Positions 32,562 to 41,831 of a stretch of 64,000 nt of DNA are shown here, one piece after another. Under the pieces are notes generated by a model. That model saw nothing but the letters and a program-made list of their open reading frames with translations. It did not search any database and was not told the DNA's origin. Where the stretch lies: contig NZ_CP170547.1 of assembly GCF_042695135.1 (NCBI RefSeq), forward strand, positions 2,604,001 to 2,668,000. The letters are read 5' to 3'. Within the stretch, counting starts at the first letter, position 1. Each line of letters starts with the position of its first letter. Origin of the DNA: Epilithonimonas sp042695135. GTDB taxonomy: Bacteria > Bacteroidota > Bacteroidia > Flavobacteriales > Weeksellaceae. The translations under genes were made by a program, and so were the position numbers.

Positions 32562-33557
32562 CTACCTCCTATTACCGCCAAGTTCAATGAGATCCATCGT
32601 GAGCCCGATCATATTGACATTGGAAGCATTATGATAACGCATATGAGAATAATCGAATCGGAAAGATGAAATCTTTATACTTAGTCCGGCAGACAATCCG
32701 GTAAAGCTTCTTTGGTCCAGAACAGCCAGCTCGCCACCTCTTTTCACATTATAACCAAATCTGAGATTGAAAGCCTGTCCTGGAAATAACTCTGCCCCGA
32801 AAGATAAATGATCCAAAGCTTTTCTTCCGAATTTCGTCGGTTGTCCGTTGATATCTGTTGTTGCAGAAATATCCAGTTGCTGAAGATCGTGCGCCGTAAT
32901 GGTAATCGCAGCCGGAAACTCGTCCAAGATTTTTGTATATCCAAGATCTACCCGGAATGGCAATTTCTCTCGAACACCATTATAAGGCTTAATCTGATAA
33001 CCAAAATTCCTGAATACCAAAGCCAAAGTTTCATTTGTCTTATCAAAATAATATGTAACACCGGCATTTGCAGTAATTGCAGAAGATGAGTATGTGTCAA
33101 TTTTTGACGTAATATAATTGACATTGGCACCAATCGTCCAGTTATCTTCAAACTGATAAGCATATCCCAGGCCTACAGAGGCATCCATTGCGGAAAAATC
33201 ACCATTGATAATAGAATTTTCATCCGTTCTCGGCATAGATCCGTAATCCATATATCTCGCATTGAAAGAAACCAGATGCCCGAATTCCAGATCACGGACA
33301 TAACTGATGCTCCCAATTTTGGTATCCGCAAGATAAGAGGCGTAGTTGACAGACAGCATATTATCCATTTCAAGATTCATCAAAGCCGGATTGGCAGCCG
33401 TAAAATTCACATCATAATCACGAACAGAAACGGCATCGCCCAAAACAGCTTGTCTTGGAGAGATGGGGATATTAAGGAACTGGTAAACCGTGGTTCCCGT
33501 TTGAGAAAAAACCACACTGGAAATTACGATAAAAAAGAGATTGTAAAACTTCTTCAA
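32562..33557 (-). CDS. porQ: type IX secretion system protein PorQ
   Basis: 331 aa from the TTG at 33557 (MKKFYNLFFIVISSVVFSQ signal peptide). The open frame reaches a TTG at 33578, but that codon is part of the -7 box. Conserved PorQ features: NIPISPRQAVLGDAV near the N-terminus, NPALMN and barrel strands thereafter. PorQ is an outer-membrane FadL-like protein working with PorU/PorV/PorZ in the attachment complex of T9SS. Its presence indicates a T9SS-bearing organism. Confidence 0.9.
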   Translation of the reverse strand: MKKFYNLFFIVISSVVFSQTGTTVYQFLNIPISPRQAVLGDAVSVRDYDVNFTAANPALMNLEMDNMLSVNYASYLADTKIGSISYVRDLEFGHLVSFNARYMDYGSMPRTDENSIINGDFSAMDASVGLGYAYQFEDNWTIGANVNYITSKIDTYSSSAITANAGVTYYFDKTNETLALVFRNFGYQIKPYNGVREKLPFRVDLGYTKILDEFPAAITITAHDLQQLDISATTDINGQPTKFGRKALDHLSFGAELFPGQAFNLRFGYNVKRGGELAVLDQRSFTGLSAGLSIKISSFRFDYSHMRYHNASNVNMIGLTMDLIELGGNRR

Positions 33558-33575
33558 CACTGTCTTTTGGCTTTG

Positions 33576-33605
33576 CAAAAATAATCTATTTTGAGGCTTA
33601 TCAAA
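33576..33605 (-). promoter_or_regulatory. porQ promoter
   Basis: Minus strand: TTTG (33605-33602), 18 bases, TATTTTTG (33583-33576). It excludes the TTG at 33578 as start. Confidence 0.7.
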
Positions 33606-33653
33606 ATTTTTACACGACTATCTTTTTCATTAACGTAATTCTTTTCCTTTCAT

Positions 33654-33661
33654 TATATTTG
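33654..33661 (+). promoter_or_regulatory. pyrH -7 box
   Basis: TATATTTG about 80 bases before the ATG; implies a 5' leader of roughly 75 bases. No clear -33. Confidence 0.55.
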
Positions 33662-33742
33662 CACAGTCAAAAATGAAAATAAAAATTGGAACATCAATGA
33701 TTGGTGTTTTTTTTGACCAAATAAAAAGTAATTACAAAATAA

Positions 33743-34450
33743 ATGAAATATAAAAGAATCCTTCTGAAACTAAGTGGTGAAGCACTTATGGGAGAACGCC
33801 AATACGGAATCGACAACGACAGACTGAAAGAATATGCAGTGGAGATCAAAAAAGTGGTTGATAAAGGCTGCGAAGTGGCAATCGTAATCGGTGGCGGAAA
33901 TATTTTCAGAGGATTGGCAGGTGCTGCAAAAGGAATGGACAGAGTCCAGGGCGATTATATGGGAATGCTGGCAACGGTAATCAACGGAATGGCTCTACAA
34001 GGCGCTTTGGAAGATGCGGGAATCATCACCAGATTACAATCTGCAATAGAAATGGACAAAGTAGCCGAACCTTTCATCAAAAGAAAAGCAGTTCGTCATC
34101 TTGAAAAAGGAAGAGTTGTCATCTTCGGAGCCGGAACAGGAAATCCATATTTCACAACTGATACAGCGGCAACATTGAGAGCAATCGAAATAGATGCAGA
34201 CGTCATCCTGAAAGGAACAAGAGTGGACGGTATCTACGACAGCGATCCTGAAAAAAATGCAGATGCAGTGAAATTTAACAGCCTGTCGTTTGACGAAGTG
34301 TTTGAAAAAAACCTGAAAGTAATGGATATGACAGCCTTCACGCTAAGTCACGAAAACAAATTGCCAATCATCGTTTTTGATATGAACAAAAACGGCAATC
34401 TGGAAAGACTGATAGACGGCGAAGTTATCGGAACGCTCGTTAATGTATAA
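33743..34450 (+). CDS. pyrH: uridylate kinase
   Basis: 235 aa hexameric bacterial-type UMP kinase (amino-acid-kinase fold): KRILLKLSGEALMG, VIGGGNIFRG, GTGNPYFTTDTAA, and TRVDGIYDSDP. It makes UDP from UMP. Followed by frr 110 bases later, the common pyrH-frr order. Confidence 0.97.
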   Translation: MKYKRILLKLSGEALMGERQYGIDNDRLKEYAVEIKKVVDKGCEVAIVIGGGNIFRGLAGAAKGMDRVQGDYMGMLATVINGMALQGALEDAGIITRLQSAIEMDKVAEPFIKRKAVRHLEKGRVVIFGAGTGNPYFTTDTAATLRAIEIDADVILKGTRVDGIYDSDPEKNADAVKFNSLSFDEVFEKNLKVMDMTAFTLSHENKLPIIVFDMNKNGNLERLIDGEVIGTLVNV

Positions 34451-34560
34451 ATGATCATTGATGAATGATAAACGATTTTAAACAGAATCGCTCATCATTT
34501 ATCGCTTTTCAAATATCATTTATAAAATAAATATGTAAATTATCAAATTTTAAATATACA

Positions 34561-35115
34561 ATGGAAGAATTAGAACTCATTGTAGCCTCCGCAAAGCAAG
34601 AGATGGATGCTGCAATCAAGCATTTGGATCATGCATTCCAAAAGATCAGAGCCGGACGTGCTTCTACATCTATGGTTCAGGATGTGATGGTAGAATATTA
34701 CGGATCTCCAACCCCTCTTAACCAGGTTGCCAACGTTTCTGCACCAGATGCAATGACGCTTTCTATCCAGCCTTGGGACAGAACGGCGATTGGCGCTATA
34801 GCAAAAGCAATCGTTAATTCTAATCTTGGTTTCGCTCCGTCCAACAACGGCGATGTCATCATTATCAACGTTCCGCCTTTGACAGAGGAAAGAAGACGTG
34901 ATCTTGCAAAACAGGCAAAGGGTGAAACTGACCAGACAAAAGTGGTTATCCGAAATGCAAGACAGGAAGGTAACAAGGAACTTAGAAGACTGGAGGGTAT
35001 CGCAGAAGACCTTATCAAAGGTGCTGAAAAAGACATTCAGGATCTGACAGATGCTTATGTAAAAAAAGCCGATGATGCTTACAAAGTAAAAGAAGCAGAA
35101 ATCTTAAAAGTTTAA
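34561..35115 (+). CDS. frr: ribosome recycling factor
   Basis: 184 aa. Three-helix and beta/alpha domain protein; RRF signatures HLDHAFQKIRAGRAS, PPLTEERRRDLAKQAKG and VVIRNARQEGNKELRRLE. With EF-G it splits post-termination ribosomes. Closed by a terminator. Confidence 0.97.
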   Translation: MEELELIVASAKQEMDAAIKHLDHAFQKIRAGRASTSMVQDVMVEYYGSPTPLNQVANVSAPDAMTLSIQPWDRTAIGAIAKAIVNSNLGFAPSNNGDVIIINVPPLTEERRRDLAKQAKGETDQTKVVIRNARQEGNKELRRLEGIAEDLIKGAEKDIQDLTDAYVKKADDAYKVKEAEILKV

Positions 35116-35135
35116 GTTTCTGTTTTTTATAAATT

Positions 35136-35173
35136 AAAAACCTCGTTTCAGTTATTTGAAGTGAGGTTTTTTG
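35136..35173 (+). terminator. Terminator after frr
   Basis: AAAAACCTC (35136-35144) pairs with GAGGTTTTT (35163-35171), with inner TTTCA/TGAAG pairing. Confidence 0.85.
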
Positions 35174-35184
35174 ATTTTAAATTC

Positions 35185-35192
35185 TAAATTTG
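35185..35192 (+). promoter_or_regulatory. -7 box of the AraC-family gene
   Basis: TAAATTTG, 22 bases before the ATG at 35215. Confidence 0.5.
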
Positions 35193-35214
35193 CTTCAACT
35201 TCTCACATCGACAA

Positions 35215-36024
35215 ATGAAACAATCCCAAACAGGAGAATTCTACGGACAAACCAATAAAACCATCAATCTGGAAGGGATTACGTTGACCGACACTGTTTA
35301 CACACTCGACAAAGTGGATTGGCATTACCACGAGAACGCTTATTTCACCTTTATTCTACAGGGAAATGTGATCGAAGGCAACAAAAAAGAAATCTACAAT
35401 TGTTCTGCCGGGGATTTACTTTTTCACAATTGGCAGGAACCGCATTACAACATCAAACCGGAAGGTTTTACAAGGGGTTTTCACATCGAGATCGAGAAGA
35501 ATTGGTTTGACAATCTGGACTTCAGTGCTGCAGATTTACAGGGCAGCATCAATATTTCAAACCCGGATCTCAAGTTTTTACTTTATAAAATTTTTAGGGA
35601 AACAAAAGCAGATGACAGCTCTACTCTGCTTTCGATCCAGACTTTGCTGTTGGAAACTTTATCAAAAATGCTTCGGGATAATAAATCTGATACTGGTAAA
35701 AAACCAACCTGGGTCTCTGAAATTGATTTGATATTAAATGACCAGTTCTCCGACCAGTTGAGTCTAGATTATTTATCAAAAACACTGGACATTCATCCGG
35801 TTCACCTGTCAAGGGATTTTTCCAAATACTTCAATTCCGGTTTGGGCGAATATATCCGAAAACTGAAAGTCCAAAAATCTTTGCAGTTGATTTCTCAAAA
35901 GAAATTGGATCTCACAAGCATCGCTTTGGATTGTGGCTTTTCGGATCAGAGCCATTTTACACGATGTTTCAAAGAGATCAACGGTGTCACACCTTCTCAA
36001 TACAGGAAAATTCTTTTCGGTTAA
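35215..36024 (+). CDS. AraC-family transcriptional regulator (soluble, cupin + HTH)
   Basis: 269 aa. N-terminal cupin-like ligand domain (VDWHYHENAYFTFILQG; CSAGDLLFHNWQEPHYN) and C-terminal double HTH (LSLDYLSKTLDIHPVHLSRDFSKYF; IALDCGFSDQSHFTRCFKEINGVTPSQYR). No transmembrane segment. It lies 79 bases upstream of the serine hydrolase on the same strand and could control it. Ligand unknown. Confidence 0.9.
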   Translation: MKQSQTGEFYGQTNKTINLEGITLTDTVYTLDKVDWHYHENAYFTFILQGNVIEGNKKEIYNCSAGDLLFHNWQEPHYNIKPEGFTRGFHIEIEKNWFDNLDFSAADLQGSINISNPDLKFLLYKIFRETKADDSSTLLSIQTLLLETLSKMLRDNKSDTGKKPTWVSEIDLILNDQFSDQLSLDYLSKTLDIHPVHLSRDFSKYFNSGLGEYIRKLKVQKSLQLISQKKLDLTSIALDCGFSDQSHFTRCFKEINGVTPSQYRKILFG

Positions 36025-36074
36025 TATTTTTCAGAATGTTAATTCTGTTCTATTTTTCAAACAAACTTTAATCA

Positions 36075-36082
36075 TAGTTTTG
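36075..36082 (+). promoter_or_regulatory. -7 box of the serine hydrolase gene
   Basis: TAGTTTTG, 21 bases before the ATG at 36104, suggesting transcription separate from the AraC gene. Confidence 0.5.
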
Positions 36083-36103
36083 CGTTAAATATTTGAATTA
36101 ATT

Positions 36104-37771
36104 ATGAAAAGGATTTTGATTGCGATTTTATTAAATATGACTGGTCTGATGATGTTTGGGCAGACAAAAGATTTAGTAAAAACGGACGGAATTACAACAG
36201 CTTTGCACAAAGCGAACATCGGAAAAGTCACTTTTATGAATGGCAACATTGCTCTGGATCAATATAAGGAATCCGATTTTCTGAAGTCTTTTCCATTGAC
36301 TTATCAGTCAGATCTTAACATCCGGGTTTTTATGGAGAATTCGGTTACCAACTATCTTCATCAGCTAGCTCCCGATTTTTCGGCAGAGCAATTACTGGAA
36401 AAAGGCCATCTTCAGTTCGCCTTTTATGTTGATGGAAAATTCATTTACAAAGACAATATCAGTCCCGGATGCTGGTTGGGAAATGTCAATGAACTTAAAA
36501 ATACGTTGACAACATTCCGAATTCCGTTAACAAGTACCAAAGGTGAAAATCTCTGGGCACTGCATCTTTGGGAAAGGTTCCAGCTAAATGGCGGCGAAAA
36601 AGCACTGAAAGAAGGCGATCACAAACTCAAAATCGAGATCAGACCTTACATAAAAATTAATGAAAATGATGAAGCAAAGGTCGGGAATTTAATCGCAGAA
36701 GGTCAGGTTGAGCTTGTTATCAAAACACCAAAAGCAAGTCCCGAACAAATTGCAATTCAACCCATAAAACCGGAAAGCGGTTGGGAAATATCAGATTTTA
36801 AATTTGATAAAAAGAAAATCGAAGCCCTCAATTCTGAGATCGCAACTTATAACCTGAAAGAGATTACAAGCGTTGTGGTCATCAATGATGGTAAACTTTT
36901 GTTGGAGGAATATTTCAACGGTGCCGACAGAAGCACTTTGCACGATCCCCGTTCCGCAGGCAAATCTTTTGCCTCAACATTGATGGGAATTGCCATAAAC
37001 GATGCTTATATCAAAGACGAAAACCAAACCTTGGATCAGTTTTACAATTTAAAAACCTTTCAGAATTATGATATTAAGAAAAACCAGGTCAAAATAAAAG
37101 ACCTTCTTACCATGAGTTCCGCATTCGAAGGTTCAGATGCCCACAGCGAATCTCCCGGCAACGAAGAAAATATGTATCCAACCGACAATTGGGTAAAATT
37201 CACGCTCGATCTTCCAATGGATCCATCCAAAACCAATGGCGGGAGATGGGATTATTTTACGGCAGGTGTGATACTTTTGGGCGACATTCTTGACAAGAAA
37301 GTTCCAGGCGGTTTAGAAAAATATGCCGACGAAAAACTCTTCAAACCTCTCGGCATCACCAATTACCAATGGCAGCACACACCGCAAAACGTGGCCAACA
37401 CAGCCGGCAGTCTGCAAATGAGATCGGTAGATTATGCCAGATATGCCCAGCTTTATAAAAACAACGGCATCTGGAATGGCAAACAAATTTTACCGAAAGA
37501 CTGGGTGCAGAAAACCCTCACGCACCAGATCCAAATCCCCGAAAGAAACAACGAATTTTACAGCTATCTCTTCTGGAATAAATCAGTGGAGTACAAGGGA
37601 AAAAGCTACGAAATCTATTACTGCGCAGGAAACGGCGGCAACCAGTTCATCATATTCAAAGATCTGCCACTCGTGATCATCATCACATCCAAAGCCTACA
37701 ACAAACCATACGGACACCCGCAGGCCGAGAGAATTGTAAAAGATTTCATTCTGCCGGCAATCCTGAAATAA
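36104..37771 (+). CDS. serine hydrolase, beta-lactamase/NylB-like
   Basis: 555 aa with signal peptide (MKRILIAILLNMTGLMMFGQ). A family-poor N-terminal domain (about 25-220) precedes a class C beta-lactamase-type domain with SAGK (284-287) and a WDYFTAG tyrosine motif similar to 6-aminohexanoate-dimer hydrolase-like proteins. Near the C-terminus AGNGGN replaces the KTG triad. Substrate unknown, and no resistance role should be assumed. Downstream terminator at 37874. Confidence 0.85.
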   Translation: MKRILIAILLNMTGLMMFGQTKDLVKTDGITTALHKANIGKVTFMNGNIALDQYKESDFLKSFPLTYQSDLNIRVFMENSVTNYLHQLAPDFSAEQLLEKGHLQFAFYVDGKFIYKDNISPGCWLGNVNELKNTLTTFRIPLTSTKGENLWALHLWERFQLNGGEKALKEGDHKLKIEIRPYIKINENDEAKVGNLIAEGQVELVIKTPKASPEQIAIQPIKPESGWEISDFKFDKKKIEALNSEIATYNLKEITSVVVINDGKLLLEEYFNGADRSTLHDPRSAGKSFASTLMGIAINDAYIKDENQTLDQFYNLKTFQNYDIKKNQVKIKDLLTMSSAFEGSDAHSESPGNEENMYPTDNWVKFTLDLPMDPSKTNGGRWDYFTAGVILLGDILDKKVPGGLEKYADEKLFKPLGITNYQWQHTPQNVANTAGSLQMRSVDYARYAQLYKNNGIWNGKQILPKDWVQKTLTHQIQIPERNNEFYSYLFWNKSVEYKGKSYEIYYCAGNGGNQFIIFKDLPLVIIITSKAYNKPYGHPQAERIVKDFILPAILK

Positions 37772-37818
37772 AATGATATAAGTCCTTTACATTCTTATAA
37801 ACGATTAGTATTAGAAAT

Positions 37819-37842
37819 GTCATGCTGAGCGGAGTCGAAGCG
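37819..37842 (-). repeat. Short dispersed repeat, inverted copy
   Basis: Plus strand reads GTCATGCTGAGCGGAGTCGA then AGCG; the reverse complement belongs to the CTTCGA...CTCAGC...TGAC family. Confidence 0.55.
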
Positions 37843-37873
37843 TTTCAACAAAGTTGTAATCCACCAGATATAT

Positions 37874-37905
37874 AAAAACCTTGACGATGTCAGGGTTTTT
37901 GTTTT
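37874..37905 (+). terminator. Terminator after the serine hydrolase
   Basis: AAAAACC...GAC pairs with GTC...GGTTTTT (37874-37900), followed by further T. Confidence 0.7.
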
Positions 37906-38013
37906 TGATATAGAATAAAAATACATTACCCTTTTACGGCTATCCGTAAAGATCTTACTTCTTTCATATTGATCTTTGTGAAAATGTTTTAATAAATAAG
38001 AAGCTTACCCCTC

Positions 38014-38090
38014 GCTAGCGCGAGCGTCCCGCTCGTGCTTTTTTCCAAGACAATGAGCACGAGCAAGATGCTCGCGCCAGCGCAGTAGCG
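38014..38090. repeat. REP doublet (REPIN-like) upstream of the RAYT gene
   Basis: Two inverted REP units. Right: GCACGAGC-AAGAT-GCTCGCGC (38057-38077). Left, on the other strand: GCACGAGC-GGGAC-GCTCGCGC (38038-38018). They differ only in the five-base loop. Each forms a small hairpin and together a long cruciform (GCGCGAGC 38018-38025 with GCTCGCGC 38070-38077; GCTCGTGCT 38031-38039 with AGCACGAGC 38056-38064). Confidence 0.85.
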
Positions 38091-38136
38091 CAATAATCAT
38101 CATTATATTTTGTAGTTTTACCTGAAACACAATATA

Positions 38137-38688
38137 ATGAGTAGAAAATACAAATTTCACGAAAAAGATGGTGCTTATTTCATAAGTTTCGCAACCGTAT
38201 TTTGGATAGATGTCTTTACCAGAACAGAATATTTTAACATCATCATCAATTCTTTAGAATATTGTAGAAAGAACAAAGGAATGATCATTTTTGGCTATTG
38301 TATTATGCCTAGTCATATTCATTTAATATTTCGCTCTGATGATGGAAAACCCTCAGAACTTATAAGAGATTTCAAAGGCTTTACATCAAAACAAATGCTT
38401 AAATCCATTCAGACAAATAACCAAGAGAGCAGAAAAGAATGGATGCTTTGGATGTTTAAAAAAGCAGGCAGTAGAAATTCAAATATCACAGAATACCAAT
38501 TTTGGCAACAGCACAACCATCCGATAGAAATATGGTCATTAAAGGTATTTGAACAAAAATTAAACTACGTTCATCAAAATCCTGTTGAATGTGGATTTGT
38601 TATGGAACCTTGGGAATGGAAATATAGCAGCGCAAGAAATTATCGTGATGGTTTTGAAGAAGTTTTACAGATTGATGTTAATCTATAA
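38137..38688 (+). CDS. REP-associated tyrosine transposase (RAYT, Y1_Tnp)
   Basis: 183 aa single-strand HUH-type transposase related to IS200/IS605. HIH metal motif at 60-62 (MPSHIHLIF) and catalytic Tyr144 in KLNYVHQNPV. RAYTs act on REP hairpins; a REP doublet lies 47 bases before the start. Unlike an IS it has no clear own ends, so it is probably a domesticated single-copy RAYT. A 21-bp tandem array follows. Confidence 0.9.
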   Translation: MSRKYKFHEKDGAYFISFATVFWIDVFTRTEYFNIIINSLEYCRKNKGMIIFGYCIMPSHIHLIFRSDDGKPSELIRDFKGFTSKQMLKSIQTNNQESRKEWMLWMFKKAGSRNSNITEYQFWQQHNHPIEIWSLKVFEQKLNYVHQNPVECGFVMEPWEWKYSSARNYRDGFEEVLQIDVNL

Positions 38689-38779
38689 TTATGTTTCAGT
38701 GTTGTTACTAATAATAATTCAGATCCCTGCCAATGACAAAATCCAATTCCTAAATTTATTCAAAGGAAATTCTAACACA

Positions 38780-39031
38780 ACAAGGCACGATTCATTTTCA
38801 ACAAGACACGATTCAATTGCAACAATGCACAATTCATTTACAACAAGACACGATTTAATTGCAACAAGGCACAATTCATTTTCAACAAGGCACGATTCAT
38901 TTTCAACAAGACACGATTCATTTACAACAAGACATGATTCATTTACAACAAGACACAATTCATTTACAACAAGACACGATTCAATTGCAACAAGACACGA
39001 TTCATTTTCAACAAGGCACGATTTAATTACA
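38780..39031. repeat. 21-bp tandem array, 12 units
   Basis: Twelve near-identical 21-base units on the pattern ACAAGRCACGATTCATTT plus A/T-C-A, variable at a few positions (G/A at 5, C/T, CATTT/AATTG), with a partial thirteenth to 39040. No spacers, so not CRISPR. The open frame through it (38585-39184) is a 7-codon echo (TRHDSFS) overlapping the RAYT in another frame and is unlikely to be a gene. A faint second REP-like hairpin (CGAG/CTCG) follows near 39165-39180. Confidence 0.9.
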
Positions 39032-39049
39032 ACAAGACAACTTCAGAAT

Positions 39050-39088
39050 ATCAAAATCAAAAAAACCTCTCAATCACTTGAGAGGTTT
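39050..39088 (-). terminator. Terminator after ppc
   Basis: AAAACCTCTCAA (39061-39072) pairs perfectly with TTGAGAGGTTTT (39077-39088). Read on the minus strand it is followed by TTTTTTGATTTTG. Confidence 0.9.
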
Positions 39089-39158
39089 TATATTTATATC
39101 AAATATTGCGATAGAATGGTGATCTATCATCTATTTGTCTATGATCTATCAGCCTCTG

Positions 39159-41705
39159 CTACGCCGAGTTCCTGCTCGCATTAATATTCCCAAACAAAGA
39201 TCGCATCACGAGTTTCTCATAACTCTCTCTGTTCCCCTCACCCTTCTGGATTTTAATTAATGCATACTGCTGGATACTCAATAACGGAAGTACGATCTTC
39301 TCACGGATCTTCACAGATTTACGGTTCAATGGCTCCTCCTGCATCAGGATTTTATAGCCTGTCAGTTCCAGCATCATTTCCTTAGAAAGAGAAAACTCCG
39401 AGAACAGGATATTCCAGAACTCACCAAACTTTTCGTTATTCCGCATATAATAAGTCAATGGGAAATAAGTCTTATTCATACTCATCATCGAGTTCAGCAC
39501 CAATGTTTTAAAGAAATCCGAACCTTTGTACAACTCTTTCACCTCCTCAAATCTACCTGCATCCATTAGCGTCTTCAAAGCAAATCCAAACCCGAAGAAG
39601 CCCGGAACATTCTGTTTCAGCTGCGCCCAGGATCCAACAAACGGAATAGCTCTCAGATCCTCAAATTTAAGCTCAGAACCTGCGCCTCGTTTGCTTGGCC
39701 GGCTTCCGATATTCGTTCTTCCATAATATTCCAGCGTACTCATTTCCTGCAGATAAGGCACAAACATTGGATGCGCTTTCAGGTCAGAATATTTTTTATA
39801 ACTGATGTCTGCCAGCTCAGAGATCAACGCTCTTTCGGCATCATTCAGATCCTTTTTAGTACTCTTGAAAACATCATTCTCTATACCCGCCGTCAACAAC
39901 TGTTCAAAGTTAAACTTTGCCTGATCTTTATTCCCAAACACACTCGTGATCGTCTGTCCCTGGATTGTCAATTCAATCTGGTTATTAGCAATACTCTTTC
40001 CTTGCGAAGCATAGAAATCGTGGGTTTTCCCACCGCCTCTTGCAGGTGGTCCGCCTCTGCCATCAAAGAACACGACTTTCATTCCGTTTTCCTCAGAGAT
40101 CCTGGTCAGTTTTTCTTTGGAAGTATAGATCTGCCAGTTCGCTTTCAGGTAGCCTCCATCTTTGGTACCATCGGAGAAACCGAGCATAATGATTTGTTTG
40201 TTGTTTCTTCTCTCGAGATGCTTCTTGTATATTGGATGAGCGTACAGAGTTTTCATCACATTTTCGGATCTGTCGAGACCTTCCATCGTTTCAAAAAGTG
40301 GCACAATATCAATATGAATATCTTCGTCTGCATAGCCGCAAAGCTTCATCATCACATAGACATTCATCACATCTTTTACCTCATCAGAATTGGAAATGAT
40401 ATAGCGGTGCATGCCGCGTTCGCCATTATTCTCCTGAATGGTTTTGATGTTATAAACACTTTTCAAAGTTTCGCAGGTCATTTCATCTTCGAAATCTTCC
40501 GGATTGAGAACTGCTCCGGAACTTAACAGAAGATCAATCTTCTCATCATTGGTTTTAGAATCAACATCTTCGTCAATAACTTTTTTAAAGATATCATCGA
40601 TCACACTTTGATGGATCCTGCTGTCCTGGCGGATGTCAAGTGTCGCAAAATGCGTACCGAAGATCTTCACCCGATCTCTGAAATCATCTAGAACATTTAG
40701 GAAAAGTCCGTTATGTTCTTCTTTCAGTATTTTTTCAGCTTTATCAAGTTCTGCTATGATTTCTGAGGCAGAAATCCTTACATCTTCCTGGAATATGGAA
40801 TCATAAATATTCTTGCTTACAGCTTTCAAAACATCAGAAACACCACGGAAACTCAATCGTCGCCTTACAATTTTCAGATGTCCGTAGTAATCTTTCAGGA
40901 TCGAGATTCTCAATTCCTCAGCAACTTTCATTGTGATATCAGCCGTTACGAAGGGATTCCCGTCTCGGTCGCCACCAGGCCAGAATCCTAATTGGATAAT
41001 ATCCGGACTCGGCGTGAAATTAGAAGTTCCAAAAACCTGTTTTATCTTTCTGTAAAGTTCTCCGATACTTTGGTAATAGACATATCTTAGATAATAAATA
41101 ATGCTCATCGCTTCATCCAATGGCGTTGGTCTTTCCTTATTAACGAAAGGTGTTTTCCCCAATTGCTGAAGCAAGGTATCAATCTGCGTCACCGAATCAT
41201 TGATGATTGCATCCCGCAAATCGTGAATAATTCTCTGAACAGAATTCGGATAAAACTGTGTTGGATGCGCTGTGAAGACGATCTTGATTGCAAAATCGTC
41301 CATCTTTTTTCTGATTGCAGTAAGATGATGTTCCTGATTGGCTCTGTCATAGAGATTCATCACTGTCCCGGAATCACTTTCGGAATGCAACTGCTGGAAA
41401 GCGGCATCCTCAATACTGTCAAACAATACAACTTGTCTTTCTATATATTGAATGATCTTGAAAAGGAGTTCCAGTTTCTGTTCCTCAGTTTCCAGTTCGG
41501 TGTGTTTCTGGAAAAACTCTTCGACAATTTCTTCCGGCGATTTACCAAGATTATATCCTTCCCTGCTTTCTTCTGCGAGAAAAGGAAGCAACATACCGAT
41601 ATTTGTCATTTTATCATACGGCAGACTCATAAAGAGTGAGTTGTAGATCTGGAATTTATTTTCTACAATCTGCCGGAATTTTTCAATTTTCTGATCGTTT
41701 AGCAT
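39159..41705 (-). CDS. ppc: phosphoenolpyruvate carboxylase
   Basis: 848 aa. Replenishes oxaloacetate from PEP and bicarbonate. Conserved VFTAHPTQ (catalytic His), GTHFATLDIRQDSRIH, MLGFSDGTKDGGYLKANW and FFDGRGGPPARGGG active-site loops. The C-terminal end (SLFGNINASRNSA) is intact. A -7 box TATTTTTG lies four bases before the ATG. Single gene, well terminated. Confidence 0.97.
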   Translation of the reverse strand: MLNDQKIEKFRQIVENKFQIYNSLFMSLPYDKMTNIGMLLPFLAEESREGYNLGKSPEEIVEEFFQKHTELETEEQKLELLFKIIQYIERQVVLFDSIEDAAFQQLHSESDSGTVMNLYDRANQEHHLTAIRKKMDDFAIKIVFTAHPTQFYPNSVQRIIHDLRDAIINDSVTQIDTLLQQLGKTPFVNKERPTPLDEAMSIIYYLRYVYYQSIGELYRKIKQVFGTSNFTPSPDIIQLGFWPGGDRDGNPFVTADITMKVAEELRISILKDYYGHLKIVRRRLSFRGVSDVLKAVSKNIYDSIFQEDVRISASEIIAELDKAEKILKEEHNGLFLNVLDDFRDRVKIFGTHFATLDIRQDSRIHQSVIDDIFKKVIDEDVDSKTNDEKIDLLLSSGAVLNPEDFEDEMTCETLKSVYNIKTIQENNGERGMHRYIISNSDEVKDVMNVYVMMKLCGYADEDIHIDIVPLFETMEGLDRSENVMKTLYAHPIYKKHLERRNNKQIIMLGFSDGTKDGGYLKANWQIYTSKEKLTRISEENGMKVVFFDGRGGPPARGGGKTHDFYASQGKSIANNQIELTIQGQTITSVFGNKDQAKFNFEQLLTAGIENDVFKSTKKDLNDAERALISELADISYKKYSDLKAHPMFVPYLQEMSTLEYYGRTNIGSRPSKRGAGSELKFEDLRAIPFVGSWAQLKQNVPGFFGFGFALKTLMDAGRFEEVKELYKGSDFFKTLVLNSMMSMNKTYFPLTYYMRNNEKFGEFWNILFSEFSLSKEMMLELTGYKILMQEEPLNRKSVKIREKIVLPLLSIQQYALIKIQKGEGNRESYEKLVMRSLFGNINASRNSA

Positions 41706-41709
41706 TTAA

Positions 41710-41717
41710 CAAAAATA
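41710..41717 (-). promoter_or_regulatory. ppc -7 box, four bases before ATG
   Basis: TATTTTTG, TTAA, ATG. A TTG lies 18 bases upstream of the box. Predicted leaderless start. Confidence 0.6.
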
Positions 41718-41831
41718 AAAGATAAATTGTAAAATCAATCTTCGGAAATGTTATTTTTATCTTAATATCTGTAAAGTATTTGATTTTTATGAAGACAAAG
41801 CCGGAAAGTTACCAATTAAAGAATTCTCTAT

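Noticed and set aside
38780..39031. CRISPR-like array
   Set aside because: Units are directly adjacent with no spacers and no cas genes are near.
38585..39184. 199-aa open frame with TRHDSFS repeats
   Set aside because: It overlaps the RAYT gene in another frame, has no promoter or start signal, and its repeats only mirror the 21-bp DNA period.
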